The notes under the pieces were generated by a model. The model saw nothing but the letters and a program-made list of their open reading frames with translations, was not told the DNA's origin and searched no databases. Both the position numbers and the translations under genes were made by a program. A stretch of 64,000 nucleotides of DNA from Thermodesulfobacterium geofontis OPF15 (lineage in GTDB: Bacteria > Desulfobacterota > Thermodesulfobacteria > Thermodesulfobacteriales > Thermodesulfobacteriaceae): contig NC_015682.1 in NCBI RefSeq assembly GCF_000215975.1, forward strand, positions 1,116,001-1,180,000, in the 5' to 3' direction. Each line of letters begins with the position of its first letter. Positions within the stretch are counted from its first letter, which is position 1. Shown in pieces: positions 39,054 through 48,299 of the stretch.

Positions 39054-40211
39054 TTAAAATCCTAATTTTGCAAGTTCTAAAGTTTTATCAATCTGAGATT
39101 GTAAAGCAGGTGGTATTCCTTCTATTTTAATAGTTAAAAATCCTTTTACAATAAGAGAAATTGCTTCCTCTTCACTTAACCCTCTTGCCATAAGATATTC
39201 TACTTCCTCTTGAGCTATTTTACCTACTGCAGCTTCATGAGTTAATTCTACATCATAAAAGAAGCTATCTAATTCAGGTATAGCCCTCATAATTCCCTTA
39301 TCAGATAACATAAGTCCTTGACATTCAAGGTGTCCTTTTACTTTTGGAGCTTTAGCTATAATTTTACCTCGAGCAATATTTTCACCTCCATAGACTACAT
39401 TACGAGAAATTATCTCTGTTCTTGAATTTTTTGCTTCTAAATGGACTTCTCCACCTATATCTATATAAGAATCAGGATGATTTGCAATTATGGAAATAAA
39501 AGAAGCCTTTGCATCCTTTCCTATTAAACGACAAACAGGAGCTGTTTGAATATTTTTTACTGGAAAAAGACTAACGTAAGTAGAAACAAAAGTTCCTCCC
39601 TCTTCTACTATAATACCTGTTCTTGGTCTTACACTTGTTTTTTCTCCCCACATATGAATCATAGTAAAAGTTAATTTGCCTCCCTTTTTAATATAAAACT
39701 CAGATATACCTATGTGAAGCGCTGATCCTATATGAGGATGAACCGAACAAGAAGTGATTAAATTAAGTTCTGCTCCCTCTTCTACAATTACGATATTATG
39801 AACTTTTTGAGCTATGTTTTCAGTTCTTATATAGAGACAGGTTTGAACAGGATATACCAATTTATAATTAGGGAAAACTCTTATAAAATAGCCATCATCT
39901 AAATCTTCTGCTACAGCTTTTGTAAACTGATCTTTTTCAGGAGAAACAGCCTTCCAATAATAATCTTTAATCCATTCATATTTTTTTAAAGCTTCGGTGA
40001 TAGGTAAAATCTCCAATCCTTCTACTTTTTTCCGACAAAGAAGTGGTACTGCATCTATTTGAACATATTCTCCTTCCCTTTTTAATTCCTCATCTAAACC
40101 AAGAAGTTTAAGACGCTCTTTCTCTTCTTTATCAAGTTCAGCAAGATCTTTTGGCTTGGGTGCTTCTTTAGCTGACTTAAATTCTTTTAAATCTACTGTC
40201 TTTTCTTCCAT
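39054..40211 (-). CDS. sufB: SufB/SmsB-type iron-sulfur cluster scaffold
   Basis: The 385-residue SufBD-family protein has a beta-helix core (residues about 120-330) and a C-terminal helical domain (LSEEEAISLIVKGF) for SufC binding. HLECQGLMLSD carries the conserved Cys and THEAAVGKIAQEEVEYLMARG the late His and Glu. It is the only SufB/SufD member here, paired with SufC, so it resembles the minimal SmsCB scaffold of anaerobes. No SufS, SufU or SufE is adjacent. It ends eight bases before hisC. Confidence 0.92.
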   Translation of the reverse strand: MEEKTVDLKEFKSAKEAPKPKDLAELDKEEKERLKLLGLDEELKREGEYVQIDAVPLLCRKKVEGLEILPITEALKKYEWIKDYYWKAVSPEKDQFTKAVAEDLDDGYFIRVFPNYKLVYPVQTCLYIRTENIAQKVHNIVIVEEGAELNLITSCSVHPHIGSALHIGISEFYIKKGGKLTFTMIHMWGEKTSVRPRTGIIVEEGGTFVSTYVSLFPVKNIQTAPVCRLIGKDAKASFISIIANHPDSYIDIGGEVHLEAKNSRTEIISRNVVYGGENIARGKIIAKAPKVKGHLECQGLMLSDKGIMRAIPELDSFFYDVELTHEAAVGKIAQEEVEYLMARGLSEEEAISLIVKGFLTIKIEGIPPALQSQIDKTLELAKLGF

Positions 40212-40233
40212 AAATCCTCCAAAAGATTTAAAC

Positions 40234-40986
40234 TTAAAACAGTTTAATTCTTTTCAAACATTTTTTACATTCTTCATATCCATATTTTTGGATACCTTCA
40301 AATATTTCTACAGGATTCCCTTGGCAATAAATTTCTCCATCCATAATTACATATCCAAGATCAGCAGCTACATATTGAAGAATAAATCCTGTATGAGTAA
40401 TTATTAAACCACTTTTATTTCTTGGTTTATGAGGAATATCCTTTTGTAAAAGTCTTTTAATCATATTTCCGATTAATTGGATATTCTCTACATCAACACC
40501 TGATTCTGGTTCATCAAGCAAGACTAAGTCAGGATCTTGTATTAAAAGTTGAAGAAGTTCGCTTTTTTTAAGCTCTCCTCCAGAAAAACCTTTGTTTACC
40601 TCTCTATCAAGAAAGTTTTCAAATTGAAAAGTTCGTGCTAATTCCTCAATCTTTACACTATTTTCTTTAGCACAAAGTTTTAAAATATCCCTTAGTTTTA
40701 CTCCTTTTAAAGTAGGGGGTCTTTGAAACATTATCCCAATACCTCTTTTTGCTCTTTCATAAGGAGGAAGATTTGTTATATCTTCACCTTTAAAATAAAT
40801 TTTTCCATGTTTGATTTTATAGGTACGAAAACCCATAATAGTCATAAGAAGAGAAGTTTTACCTGAACCGTTTCTTCCGAATATTACATGAGTTTGTCCT
40901 ACAGGAAGTGTCAAATTTATCCCTTTAAGAACCTCTTTCCCTTCTACTTCTACCCAAAGGTCTTTAATTTCTAAAAGTTTTTCCAT
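40234..40986 (-). CDS. sufC: SufC-type Fe-S assembly ATPase
   Basis: The 250-residue ABC ATPase has Walker A FGRNGSGKTSLL, Q-loop MFQRPPTLKGV, signature KGFSGGELKKSELLQ and Walker B LVLLDEPESGVD (the ESGxD form is typical of SufC). It drives cluster assembly on SufB. It is the first gene of the suf-hisC run. The 187 bases upstream are very AT-rich, with the methyltransferase gene divergent. Confidence 0.94.
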   Translation of the reverse strand: MEKLLEIKDLWVEVEGKEVLKGINLTLPVGQTHVIFGRNGSGKTSLLMTIMGFRTYKIKHGKIYFKGEDITNLPPYERAKRGIGIMFQRPPTLKGVKLRDILKLCAKENSVKIEELARTFQFENFLDREVNKGFSGGELKKSELLQLLIQDPDLVLLDEPESGVDVENIQLIGNMIKRLLQKDIPHKPRNKSGLIITHTGFILQYVAADLGYVIMDGEIYCQGNPVEIFEGIQKYGYEECKKCLKRIKLF

Positions 40987-41173
40987 TTTTGAACCCCTTA
41001 TTTAAGTAGATTTGATTTTTATTATAATACACTTTTAAAAAATTTTTACTATAATGCTAAACAATTTTTAAAACTTTTTTGAGAATTTATTTTATAATAT
41101 TTACTAAAGCTAAAGTATTCTATCAATTTTTACAGAATAGGTTATAATTTTTGGTAAAAAGTTAAAAAACTCT

Positions 41174-42418
41174 ATGATACCTTGGGCTAAAATAATTATT
41201 GGTGATAGCAGAAAAATGGTTGAAATTAAAGATGAAAGTATAGATCTTATTGTTACTTCACCTCCTTATTGGCATATAAAAGATTATGGAAAGGTTGGTC
41301 AGATTGGATATGGTCAAACACTTCATGAATACTTGAAAGATTTATATAGGGTTTGGGAAGAATGTTTTAGGGTTTTAAAGTCAGGAAGAAGATTATGTAT
41401 TAATATAGGGGACCAATTTGCTAGGTCAGTTATATATGGAAGATATAAAATCATTCCTTTGCATGCTGAGGTTATATCTCAGTGTGAAAGAATTGGTTTT
41501 GATTACATGGGAGCAATCATTTGGCAGAAAAAAACTACAATGAATACAACAGGTGGAGCGGTTGTAATGGGTTCCTATCCTTATCCACCAAATGGCATGA
41601 TTGAGATAGATTATGAATTTATTTTAGTTTTTAAAAAACCTGGGACAGTAGGGAAAGTTCCAAAAGAGATAAAGGAAAATTCAAAGCTTACCAAAGAAGA
41701 GTGGAAAGAATATTTTGCTGGGCATTGGGGGTTTGGAGGTGAGAAACAAATAAATCATGAAGCAATGTTTCCAGAGGAATTACCGAAAAGGTTAATAAAA
41801 ATGTATTCTTTTATAGGAGATACCGTGCTTGACCCATTCGTAGGAAGTGGAACAACTGTAAAAGTTGCCCTTGAATTAAAAAGAAATGCTGTAGGATATG
41901 AGATAAACGAAAATTTTCTTGAAATAATTAAAGAAAAGATGGGTATAAAAAATTCACTATTAAGAGTTTATGATGTAGAAATAATTAAAAGAAATGAAAA
42001 AATAAAACTAAACAATGTAAATTACAAACCAAGTATCCAAGATGCAAAACCACAATTAGATCCCAAAAAGTTAAATTTTAGAAAAAATGCTTTGTATAAA
42101 GTTGTTGATATAGTAGATGAAAATACAATAAAACTTAATACAGGTCTTTTAGTAAAGTTTTTAGGAGTAAATATTGTTGATAAAGACAGGGCAATTAAAT
42201 ATTTAAAAGAATATCTCTTGAAAAAAGAAGTCATGCTAAGGTTAGAAAGCAATTCAGTATTAAATAAAAATACGATTTTTGCTTATGTGTATTTAAAAAA
42301 TAAAATTTTTATTAATGCTTATCTTATAAAGTCAGGAATAGCTCAAGCAGATAGAGAGAAAGAATATAAATTAAAAAGAAAGTTTTTAGAATTGGAAAAG
42401 GAGACAAAATGTGGCTAA
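41174..42418 (+). CDS. DNA methyltransferase (beta-class) with C-terminal SNase-like domain
   Basis: This is a 414-residue protein. Motif IV is DLIVTSPPYW near residue 30, typical of N4-cytosine methyltransferases, and motif I is VLDPFVGSGTTVK near residue 220, so the order is beta class. Residues about 300-410 form an extra domain, NALYKVVDIVDENTIKLNTG with LLVKFLGVNI, resembling the OB-fold of staphylococcal nuclease; the nuclease Arg and Glu positions are not clearly conserved. The partner endonuclease gene overlaps the end by eight bases. Probable specificity from the MjaI relationship is CTAG, which is inference. Confidence 0.88.
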   Translation: MIPWAKIIIGDSRKMVEIKDESIDLIVTSPPYWHIKDYGKVGQIGYGQTLHEYLKDLYRVWEECFRVLKSGRRLCINIGDQFARSVIYGRYKIIPLHAEVISQCERIGFDYMGAIIWQKKTTMNTTGGAVVMGSYPYPPNGMIEIDYEFILVFKKPGTVGKVPKEIKENSKLTKEEWKEYFAGHWGFGGEKQINHEAMFPEELPKRLIKMYSFIGDTVLDPFVGSGTTVKVALELKRNAVGYEINENFLEIIKEKMGIKNSLLRVYDVEIIKRNEKIKLNNVNYKPSIQDAKPQLDPKKLNFRKNALYKVVDIVDENTIKLNTGLLVKFLGVNIVDKDRAIKYLKEYLLKKEVMLRLESNSVLNKNTIFAYVYLKNKIFINAYLIKSGIAQADREKEYKLKRKFLELEKETKCG

Positions 42419-43088
42419 AGAATGGATACTTAACATGGCAACTAACAGATGGGGACTTAATAAAAAGGATAGCGTCGGTCCTGTTTCGGAATGGATAAGG
42501 GAGTGTGACCCTAAGGATCTTAAAGAATGGGAAAATTGTTATTTTGAAAAATTAAAAGAATTTCTTTCTTTGAAAAATATTTTTCTTGAACCTTATGAAT
42601 ATCTTGAATATCTTGGGAAAAAGCTTTACACCAAAATCACAGAAGTAATAAGAGCTGAAATAGATGAAGTGTCAGAAGAAGATTGTGTGAAATATATTTA
42701 CAATCTTGTCATAAATAGAACTTTTGAGGGTTATCAAACAGAAATAGATACTGTTTATAAAAAACTACGAAAGGAATTAAATATAGAAATAAAACCAGCA
42801 CCCGACGAATGGGATAGACTTTATAATGTAGATTTTTATATAGAGGTAAATGGAAAATATATAGGTCTGCAGATAAAACCCATTACTTATAATCAAACTC
42901 CAGAAATTCACAAGTGGAAAGATTGGCTTAGCAGAACGCACAAGAGTTTTGAAGAAAAAATTGGTGGTAAGGTGTTTATTATTTTTTCCATTAAGAAAGG
43001 GGATAAAAAGGAAATATATAATAAAGAAGTAATTGAGGAAATTAAAGATTTAATCAAAAAATTAAAATTAGTGAACAATTATAAATAA
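42411..43088 (+). CDS. Restriction endonuclease, MjaI-like
   Basis: The 225-residue protein starts at GTG 42411 (AKEWILNMATNRWGLNKKD) with ribosome-binding site GGAG upstream and resembles the MjaI family of type II endonucleases. A PD-(D/E)XK-like core is visible near residues 141-157: VDFYIEVNGKYIGLQIKP, where D, E and K could bind metal. MjaI of Methanocaldococcus cleaves CTAG; the same site is likely here but not shown. The eight-base overlap with the methyltransferase gives a coupled R-M unit, inserted between sufC and pnp, which suggests transfer. Confidence 0.8.
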   Translation: MAKEWILNMATNRWGLNKKDSVGPVSEWIRECDPKDLKEWENCYFEKLKEFLSLKNIFLEPYEYLEYLGKKLYTKITEVIRAEIDEVSEEDCVKYIYNLVINRTFEGYQTEIDTVYKKLRKELNIEIKPAPDEWDRLYNVDFYIEVNGKYIGLQIKPITYNQTPEIHKWKDWLSRTHKSFEEKIGGKVFIIFSIKKGDKKEIYNKEVIEEIKDLIKKLKLVNNYK

Positions 43089-43347
43089 CTTTATTCTTAT
43101 AACAAGTAATTGCTAATTTTGTTAGCATTTAAGAAGTTTATTTAAGGAAAGTATTTCAAAAAGGTTTCTGCACAAGTCTTCAATTAACTTCTAATCCACA
43201 AATTTTACCTGGACAACCGAGGGATTAAAGCCTGATAAAAATTGCGCTTTAGTGTGATAAATAGGAAAACAATTTTATCTTGAAAAATTTAAGTTATATT
43301 CTAAACTTTAACCAAATTTCAAAATTTTCTGAGGAGGAATTAAGTCT

Positions 43348-45456
43348 ATGGAGAGATTGGAGGTTGAAATTGGTTCTTCTGCGCCGATTATAATTGAAAC
43401 TGGTGAATACGCCAGATTTTCTGATGGAGCAGTAATTGTTAAACAAGGAGATACTGCAGTTTTGGTTACTGCAGTTATGGGAGAAAATTTAGTTGAAGGG
43501 ATAGATTTTGTCCCGCTTTCAGTTGATTATAGAGAGCAATCCTCTGCATGGGGTAAAATCCCTGGAGGATTTATAAAAAGAGAAGGGAAACCAACTGATA
43601 GAGAGGTTTTAGTTTCCCGTCTAATTGATCGTTCTATAAGACCTCTTTTTCCTGAAGGTTTTTTCTATGATGTAGTGGTAACAGCTTTAACTTTATCTGC
43701 TGATGAGAAATTTGATCCTGATGTTCTCTCAATTATAGGAGCCTCAACAGCATTACATATTTCTAAAATTCCTTTTGAAGGTCCTTTAGCAGGTATAAGG
43801 ATCGCTAGAATAGATGGAGAGTTTTTAATCAATCCTACCTATGAAGAAAGACAAAAGGCAGATTTAGATTTGGTTGTTGCCTGTTCCAAAGATGCAATTG
43901 TTATGGTTGAGGGAGGAGGAAAAGAGGTTGAAGAAAAAGTTGTTATAGATGCTCTTTATTTGGCTTTAACAAAATGTCAAGCTTTAATATCTGCCCAAGA
44001 GAATCTAAGAAATCAAATAGGTATCCCTAAAAAGGAGATAGAAATTCTTAATTTACCAGAGGAACTAATAAATAGGCTAAATGAATTTTGTTACAATAAA
44101 ATAATAAAAGCTTTAGAAATTCCAGATAAAAAGTTGAGAAAAGAAGAACTTAATAAAATTTTAGAAGAATTTATTGCGAGTTTAGAGAATCAAGAGATTA
44201 ATAAGGTAGCTCTTAGTTATTTTTATAAAAAATTAGTTAGCCAAATTTTAAGAAAAAAACTTTTTGAAGAAGGGAAAAGAATTGATGGAAGAACCCCTGA
44301 TGAAATAAGACCAATAGAGATAAAAATCCATCCCTTTGAAAGACCTCATGGGAGTGCCATTTTTACCAGAGGACAAACCCAGGTATTTGCTACTGTTACC
44401 TTAGGTTCACCTGAAGAAGCACAAATGGTTGAAAGTATCTATGAAGGAGAAACTTTTAAAAGATTTATGCTCCACTATAATTTTCCACCTTTTTCTACAG
44501 GGGAGGCAAGACCCTGGGGACCACCAAGAAGAAGAGAAATAGGACATGGGGCTTTAGCTGAAAGAGCACTTGAACCCTTAATTCCACCAGAAGATACCTT
44601 TCCCTATATTATTAGAATTGTAGCTAACGTTCTTGAATCTAATGGTTCCACTTCTATGGCAACTGTGTGTGCAGGTTCTCTTGCTTTATTTGATGCAGGA
44701 GTTCCTGTAAGTAAACATGTAGCTGGGATTGCAATGGGACTTGTGATGGAGGAAGATAAATATATTATCTTAACAGATATTTTAGGAGAGGAAGATCAAT
44801 TAGGAGACATGGATTTTAAAGTTGCAGGTACAAAAGAAGGAATTACAAGTATTCAAATGGATATAAAAATAAAGGGGTTAAAAAAAGAAATTATGGAAGA
44901 AGCGTTATTAAAAGCTAAAAAGGCACGTTTATTTATATTGGAAAAAATGTATTCAGCAATTCCGGAGCCTCGTAAGGAACTTTCACCTTATGCTCCTAAA
45001 ATTGAAATTATAACTGTTCCAGAAGACAAAGCATTCTTAATTATAGGTCCGGGAGGAAAAACTGTAAAAGAAATAAGAGAAAAAACTAACACTATAATAT
45101 GGGTTCTTGAGGGAGGAAAAGTTTCTATTACTGGAAAAACAAAAGAAGATATAGAGGCAGCAAAAAGAGAAATAGAAGCTATAATTGCTGAAATTGAGAT
45201 AGGTAAAATTTACGAAGGAAAGATAACAAGAATAGAACCTTATGGACTTTTTGTAGAAGTATTCCCTGGTAAAATAGGTCTTTTACATATTTCTAAGATG
45301 GAAAATCCTCCTAAGGATTTAAAATCAGCTTATAGTATTGGAGAAAAAATAAGGGTAAAGGTTTTAGAATTTGATGAACTTGGAAGACCAAGATTTACTA
45401 CTAAATTTGATAGTGAAGAAGGTTTAACAGATGAAAGAGGAGGACCAATACTTTAA
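43348..45456 (+). CDS. pnp: Polyribonucleotide nucleotidyltransferase (PNPase)
   Basis: The 702-residue enzyme has two RNase PH-like domains (residues about 1-230 and 310-550) with an alpha-helical linker, then KH (about 555-615) and S1 (about 620-695) RNA-binding domains. Phosphate-binding SNGSTSMATVCAGSLALFDAG and KRIDGRTPDEIRPI are seen. It degrades mRNA with phosphate. The ribosome-binding site is GAGGAGG at 43330. The next gene overlaps its last 26 bases. Confidence 0.97.
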   Translation: MERLEVEIGSSAPIIIETGEYARFSDGAVIVKQGDTAVLVTAVMGENLVEGIDFVPLSVDYREQSSAWGKIPGGFIKREGKPTDREVLVSRLIDRSIRPLFPEGFFYDVVVTALTLSADEKFDPDVLSIIGASTALHISKIPFEGPLAGIRIARIDGEFLINPTYEERQKADLDLVVACSKDAIVMVEGGGKEVEEKVVIDALYLALTKCQALISAQENLRNQIGIPKKEIEILNLPEELINRLNEFCYNKIIKALEIPDKKLRKEELNKILEEFIASLENQEINKVALSYFYKKLVSQILRKKLFEEGKRIDGRTPDEIRPIEIKIHPFERPHGSAIFTRGQTQVFATVTLGSPEEAQMVESIYEGETFKRFMLHYNFPPFSTGEARPWGPPRRREIGHGALAERALEPLIPPEDTFPYIIRIVANVLESNGSTSMATVCAGSLALFDAGVPVSKHVAGIAMGLVMEEDKYIILTDILGEEDQLGDMDFKVAGTKEGITSIQMDIKIKGLKKEIMEEALLKAKKARLFILEKMYSAIPEPRKELSPYAPKIEIITVPEDKAFLIIGPGGKTVKEIREKTNTIIWVLEGGKVSITGKTKEDIEAAKREIEAIIAEIEIGKIYEGKITRIEPYGLFVEVFPGKIGLLHISKMENPPKDLKSAYSIGEKIRVKVLEFDELGRPRFTTKFDSEEGLTDERGGPIL

Positions 45457-46267
45457 AAAAGTTGAAGAGACTTACCAATTTTTAAAAGAAAATGTCCCTT
45501 TTGCCCCTGATATAATAATTACCTTAGGAACTGGTCTTTCTTCTCTGGGAGAAAAAGTTGAAAAAGTAAAAACTTTTCCTTATAGAGAAATTCCAAATTT
45601 CCCTATTTCTACAGTAGAAACTCATAAAGGGGAACTTGTTTTCGGTTATTTAGAAGATAAAAAAGTAGCTGTTTTACAAGGAAGATTTCACTATTATGAA
45701 GGTTATTCTGCAAAAGAGTTAACTTTTCCTTTAAGAGTGCTTACCCTCTTTAAACCAAAAATTTATATAGTTTCTAATGCTGCAGGAGGATTAAATTTAA
45801 GTTTTAAAGCTGGAGATATAATGATTATAAAAGATCATATAAATTTAATTCCAGATAATCCCTTAAGAGGGATTAATAATGAAGCTTGGGGGCCAAGATT
45901 TCCTGATATGTCATGTGCCTATGACTTAGAACTGAGGGATTTATTTAAAAAGGTTTCCCAAAAACTTAATGAAGAAGTAAAAGAAGGGGTTTATGTTGCA
46001 GTTCCTGGACCAAGTTTAGAAACACCTGCAGAAACAAGATTTTTACGTATGATAGGAGCAGACGCAGTTGGAATGTCTACAGTGCCTGAAGTAATTGTAG
46101 CTGTCCATGCAGGACTTAAAGTTTTAGGAATTTCAGTTATTTCTAATGTTAATGATCCTGACAATTTCAAACCTATTCTTTTTTCTGAAGTGGTAGAACA
46201 ATCTAAAAAAACAGAAAAAAGATTAGAAAAAATTATAAGGGCATTTATAAGGGATTTAAAAATTTAA
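45431..46267 (+). CDS. Purine nucleoside phosphorylase (PNP/MTAP type)
   Basis: The 278-residue enzyme of the trimeric PNP family cleaves purine nucleosides with phosphate. LGTGLSSLGE and the strictly conserved GRFHYYEGY are phosphate-binding, and VSNAAGGLNLSFKAGDIMII follows. PGPSLETPAETRFLRMIGADAVGMSTVPE is the base-binding region in outline. ATG 45431 lies inside pnp, and translation is coupled. Guanosine/inosine versus methylthioadenosine specificity is not fixed. Confidence 0.93.
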   Translation: MKEEDQYFKKVEETYQFLKENVPFAPDIIITLGTGLSSLGEKVEKVKTFPYREIPNFPISTVETHKGELVFGYLEDKKVAVLQGRFHYYEGYSAKELTFPLRVLTLFKPKIYIVSNAAGGLNLSFKAGDIMIIKDHINLIPDNPLRGINNEAWGPRFPDMSCAYDLELRDLFKKVSQKLNEEVKEGVYVAVPGPSLETPAETRFLRMIGADAVGMSTVPEVIVAVHAGLKVLGISVISNVNDPDNFKPILFSEVVEQSKKTEKRLEKIIRAFIRDLKI

Positions 46268-46268
46268 A

Positions 46269-47726
46269 ATGGAAAAATTACTTATAAGTTATACACCGTT
46301 TGAGACAAGAGTCGGGCTTATAGAGGGAAATCAATTAGTAGAATTTTATGTGGAGAGACCTTCTGAAAAGGGATTGGTTGGGAATATATATAAAGCCAAA
46401 GTGGTAAGAGTGGTTCCTGGTATTAATTCAGCATTCGTAGATCTTGGTTTGTCAAGGACTGCTTTTCTTTTTGGTGATGATATAATGCCTTCAGGTGAAG
46501 TAGATTGGGATAAAGAAGGTATAATGATTACCCATCTACATGAAATTCTTAAAGAAGGGCAAGAGATTTTGGTTCAAGTAATAAAAGAGCCTATAGGAAA
46601 CAAGGGAGCAAGGGTTTCAACCAATCTTACCTTACCTGGGCACTACTTAGTTTATCTTCCCTATATGAATCATATAGGTATTTCAAGAAAAATAAATAAT
46701 GAAAAGGATCGTAAAAGATTAAGGGAGATGTTAGATAAAATAAGACCCCTCAATACTGGTTGGATTATAAGGACTGCTGCAGTTGAGGCTTCTGAAGAAG
46801 ATCTAAAAATTGAAATGGAGTTTTTACTGAATTTTTGGCAAGAAATAAAAGAAAAAGCAGAAAAAGTAAAAGCTCCAGCCCTTATTTATGAAGAATTAAA
46901 TATAGCTTTAAGAGCAATAAGAGATCTTTTTAATAAACAGATTTCAGCCATAATAGTAGATAATAAAGAATTTTATGAACAGATTAAAAATTTTTTAAAT
47001 AAGTTTTTCCCTCATCTTACTCCTTATGTAGAACTTTATGAAGGACATGAAGATATTTTTACAGCTCATGGAATTCAAATAGATATAAAAAAAATACTCT
47101 CTCGAAAGGTATGGTTAAAATCAGGTGGTTTTATTGTAATTGAACCTTGCGAAGCTTTCACTGCTATAGATGTTAATACAGGAAGATATACTGGAACTAA
47201 AGAGCTTGAGGAGACAGTTTTTAAAATAAACTTAGAAGCTGCAGAAGAAATTGCTTATCAATTGAGGCTTAGAAATATAGGAGGGCTCATTATTATTGAT
47301 TTCATAGATATGGAAAATCCTGAACATCAAGAATTAGTTGTACAGACACTAAAAGAAGCTTTAAAAAAAGATAAAGCTAAACACAGCATTTTACCTATTT
47401 CTCCTTTTGGGATACTTCAAATGACAAGAGAAAGAAAAAGAGAGTCTCTTTATCAAATATTTTATGAAACTTGTCCTTATTGCTCTGGTGAAGGAAAAAT
47501 AAAAAGTAAGAGGACTATTTATTATGAAATATTAAGAAGAATTATGAAAATGGGTCCCCATATTAAAAATAAGAAGGTTGAAATAGAGATAAATCCTGAG
47601 CTATCTGAGATTATAGGGGAAGAAATCCAATACTTGGAAGATCTTGAAAAAAAATATAATTTTACCGCTACTTTAAAACCAAATAAGGAATTCCCTATTT
47701 GGGAGTATAAATTTCATATTATGTAA
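46269..47726 (+). CDS. rng: Ribonuclease G/E
   Basis: This 485-residue endoribonuclease has an S1 domain (residues 38-120), an RNase H-like/DNase I-like catalytic region (TAIDVNTGRYTG with Asp ligand and GLIIIDFIDMEN) and a CPYCSGEGKI zinc-link segment at about 415-425. It lacks the long RNase E C-terminal scaffold, so it is G-like. It processes rRNA and decays mRNA and lies one base after the nucleoside phosphorylase. Confidence 0.94.
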   Translation: MEKLLISYTPFETRVGLIEGNQLVEFYVERPSEKGLVGNIYKAKVVRVVPGINSAFVDLGLSRTAFLFGDDIMPSGEVDWDKEGIMITHLHEILKEGQEILVQVIKEPIGNKGARVSTNLTLPGHYLVYLPYMNHIGISRKINNEKDRKRLREMLDKIRPLNTGWIIRTAAVEASEEDLKIEMEFLLNFWQEIKEKAEKVKAPALIYEELNIALRAIRDLFNKQISAIIVDNKEFYEQIKNFLNKFFPHLTPYVELYEGHEDIFTAHGIQIDIKKILSRKVWLKSGGFIVIEPCEAFTAIDVNTGRYTGTKELEETVFKINLEAAEEIAYQLRLRNIGGLIIIDFIDMENPEHQELVVQTLKEALKKDKAKHSILPISPFGILQMTRERKRESLYQIFYETCPYCSGEGKIKSKRTIYYEILRRIMKMGPHIKNKKVEIEINPELSEIIGEEIQYLEDLEKKYNFTATLKPNKEFPIWEYKFHIM

Positions 47727-47735
47727 AATAAATTT

Positions 47736-48299
47736 ATGAAAGAACCAGCAGTATTTTTAGACAGAGATGGAACTATCAATGAAGAAATGGGTTATATTAA
47801 TGATCTTTCTCGTTTAAGAATTTTACCAGGAGTAGCAACTGCTTTAAAACTTCTTAAAGATTACGGATTTAAGTTAATTGTAGTTAGTAATCAAAGCGGA
47901 CCTGCAAGAGGTTACTTTCCAAAAGAGTTAGTTTTTGAGACAAATGAACTTTTACAAAAAAGACTTAAGAAGAAAGGTGTTTCTATAGATGATTTTTTTA
48001 TCTGTTTTCATCATCCAGAAGAAAATTGTTCTTGTAGAAAACCTAAACCTGGTCTTATATTACAAGCTCTTGAAAAATACTCCATAGACCTTGAAAGATC
48101 ATATTTAATAGGAGATAAAATTATAGATATAGAAACAGCACAAAACGCTGGAATAAAAGGAATTCTTGTTTTGACAGGATATGGGAAGGGGGAACTTAAA
48201 TATGTAGCTCCTCAAAAAGGGATTTTTCCCCATTTTGTAGCAAAGGATCTTAAAAGTGCTGCTGAATTTATTATAAAGGATTGTTTTCAGAAAAAGTGA
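47736..48299 (+). CDS. gmhB: D-glycero-D-manno-heptose 1,7-bisphosphate phosphatase
   Basis: The 187-residue HAD phosphatase has the nucleophile and acid in FLDRDGTINEE (Asp9, Asp11). The GmhB zinc site is present as the Cys and His in FHHPEENCSC plus CRKPKPG, and LIGDKIIDIETAQNAG is the metal motif. It acts in ADP-heptose synthesis for lipopolysaccharide. The heptosyltransferase gene overlaps its stop. HisB N-terminal domains are similar, but neighbours favour GmhB. Confidence 0.92.
   Translation: MKEPAVFLDRDGTINEEMGYINDLSRLRILPGVATALKLLKDYGFKLIVVSNQSGPARGYFPKELVFETNELLQKRLKKKGVSIDDFFICFHHPEENCSCRKPKPGLILQALEKYSIDLERSYLIGDKIIDIETAQNAGIKGILVLTGYGKGELKYVAPQKGIFPHFVAKDLKSAAEFIIKDCFQKK

Noticed and set aside
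43207-43247. CRISPR-repeat-like string (CCTGATAAAAATTGCG) between the restriction gene and pnp
   Set aside because: It aligns to the repeat only with several gaps and stands alone, so chance is likelier than a decayed array.
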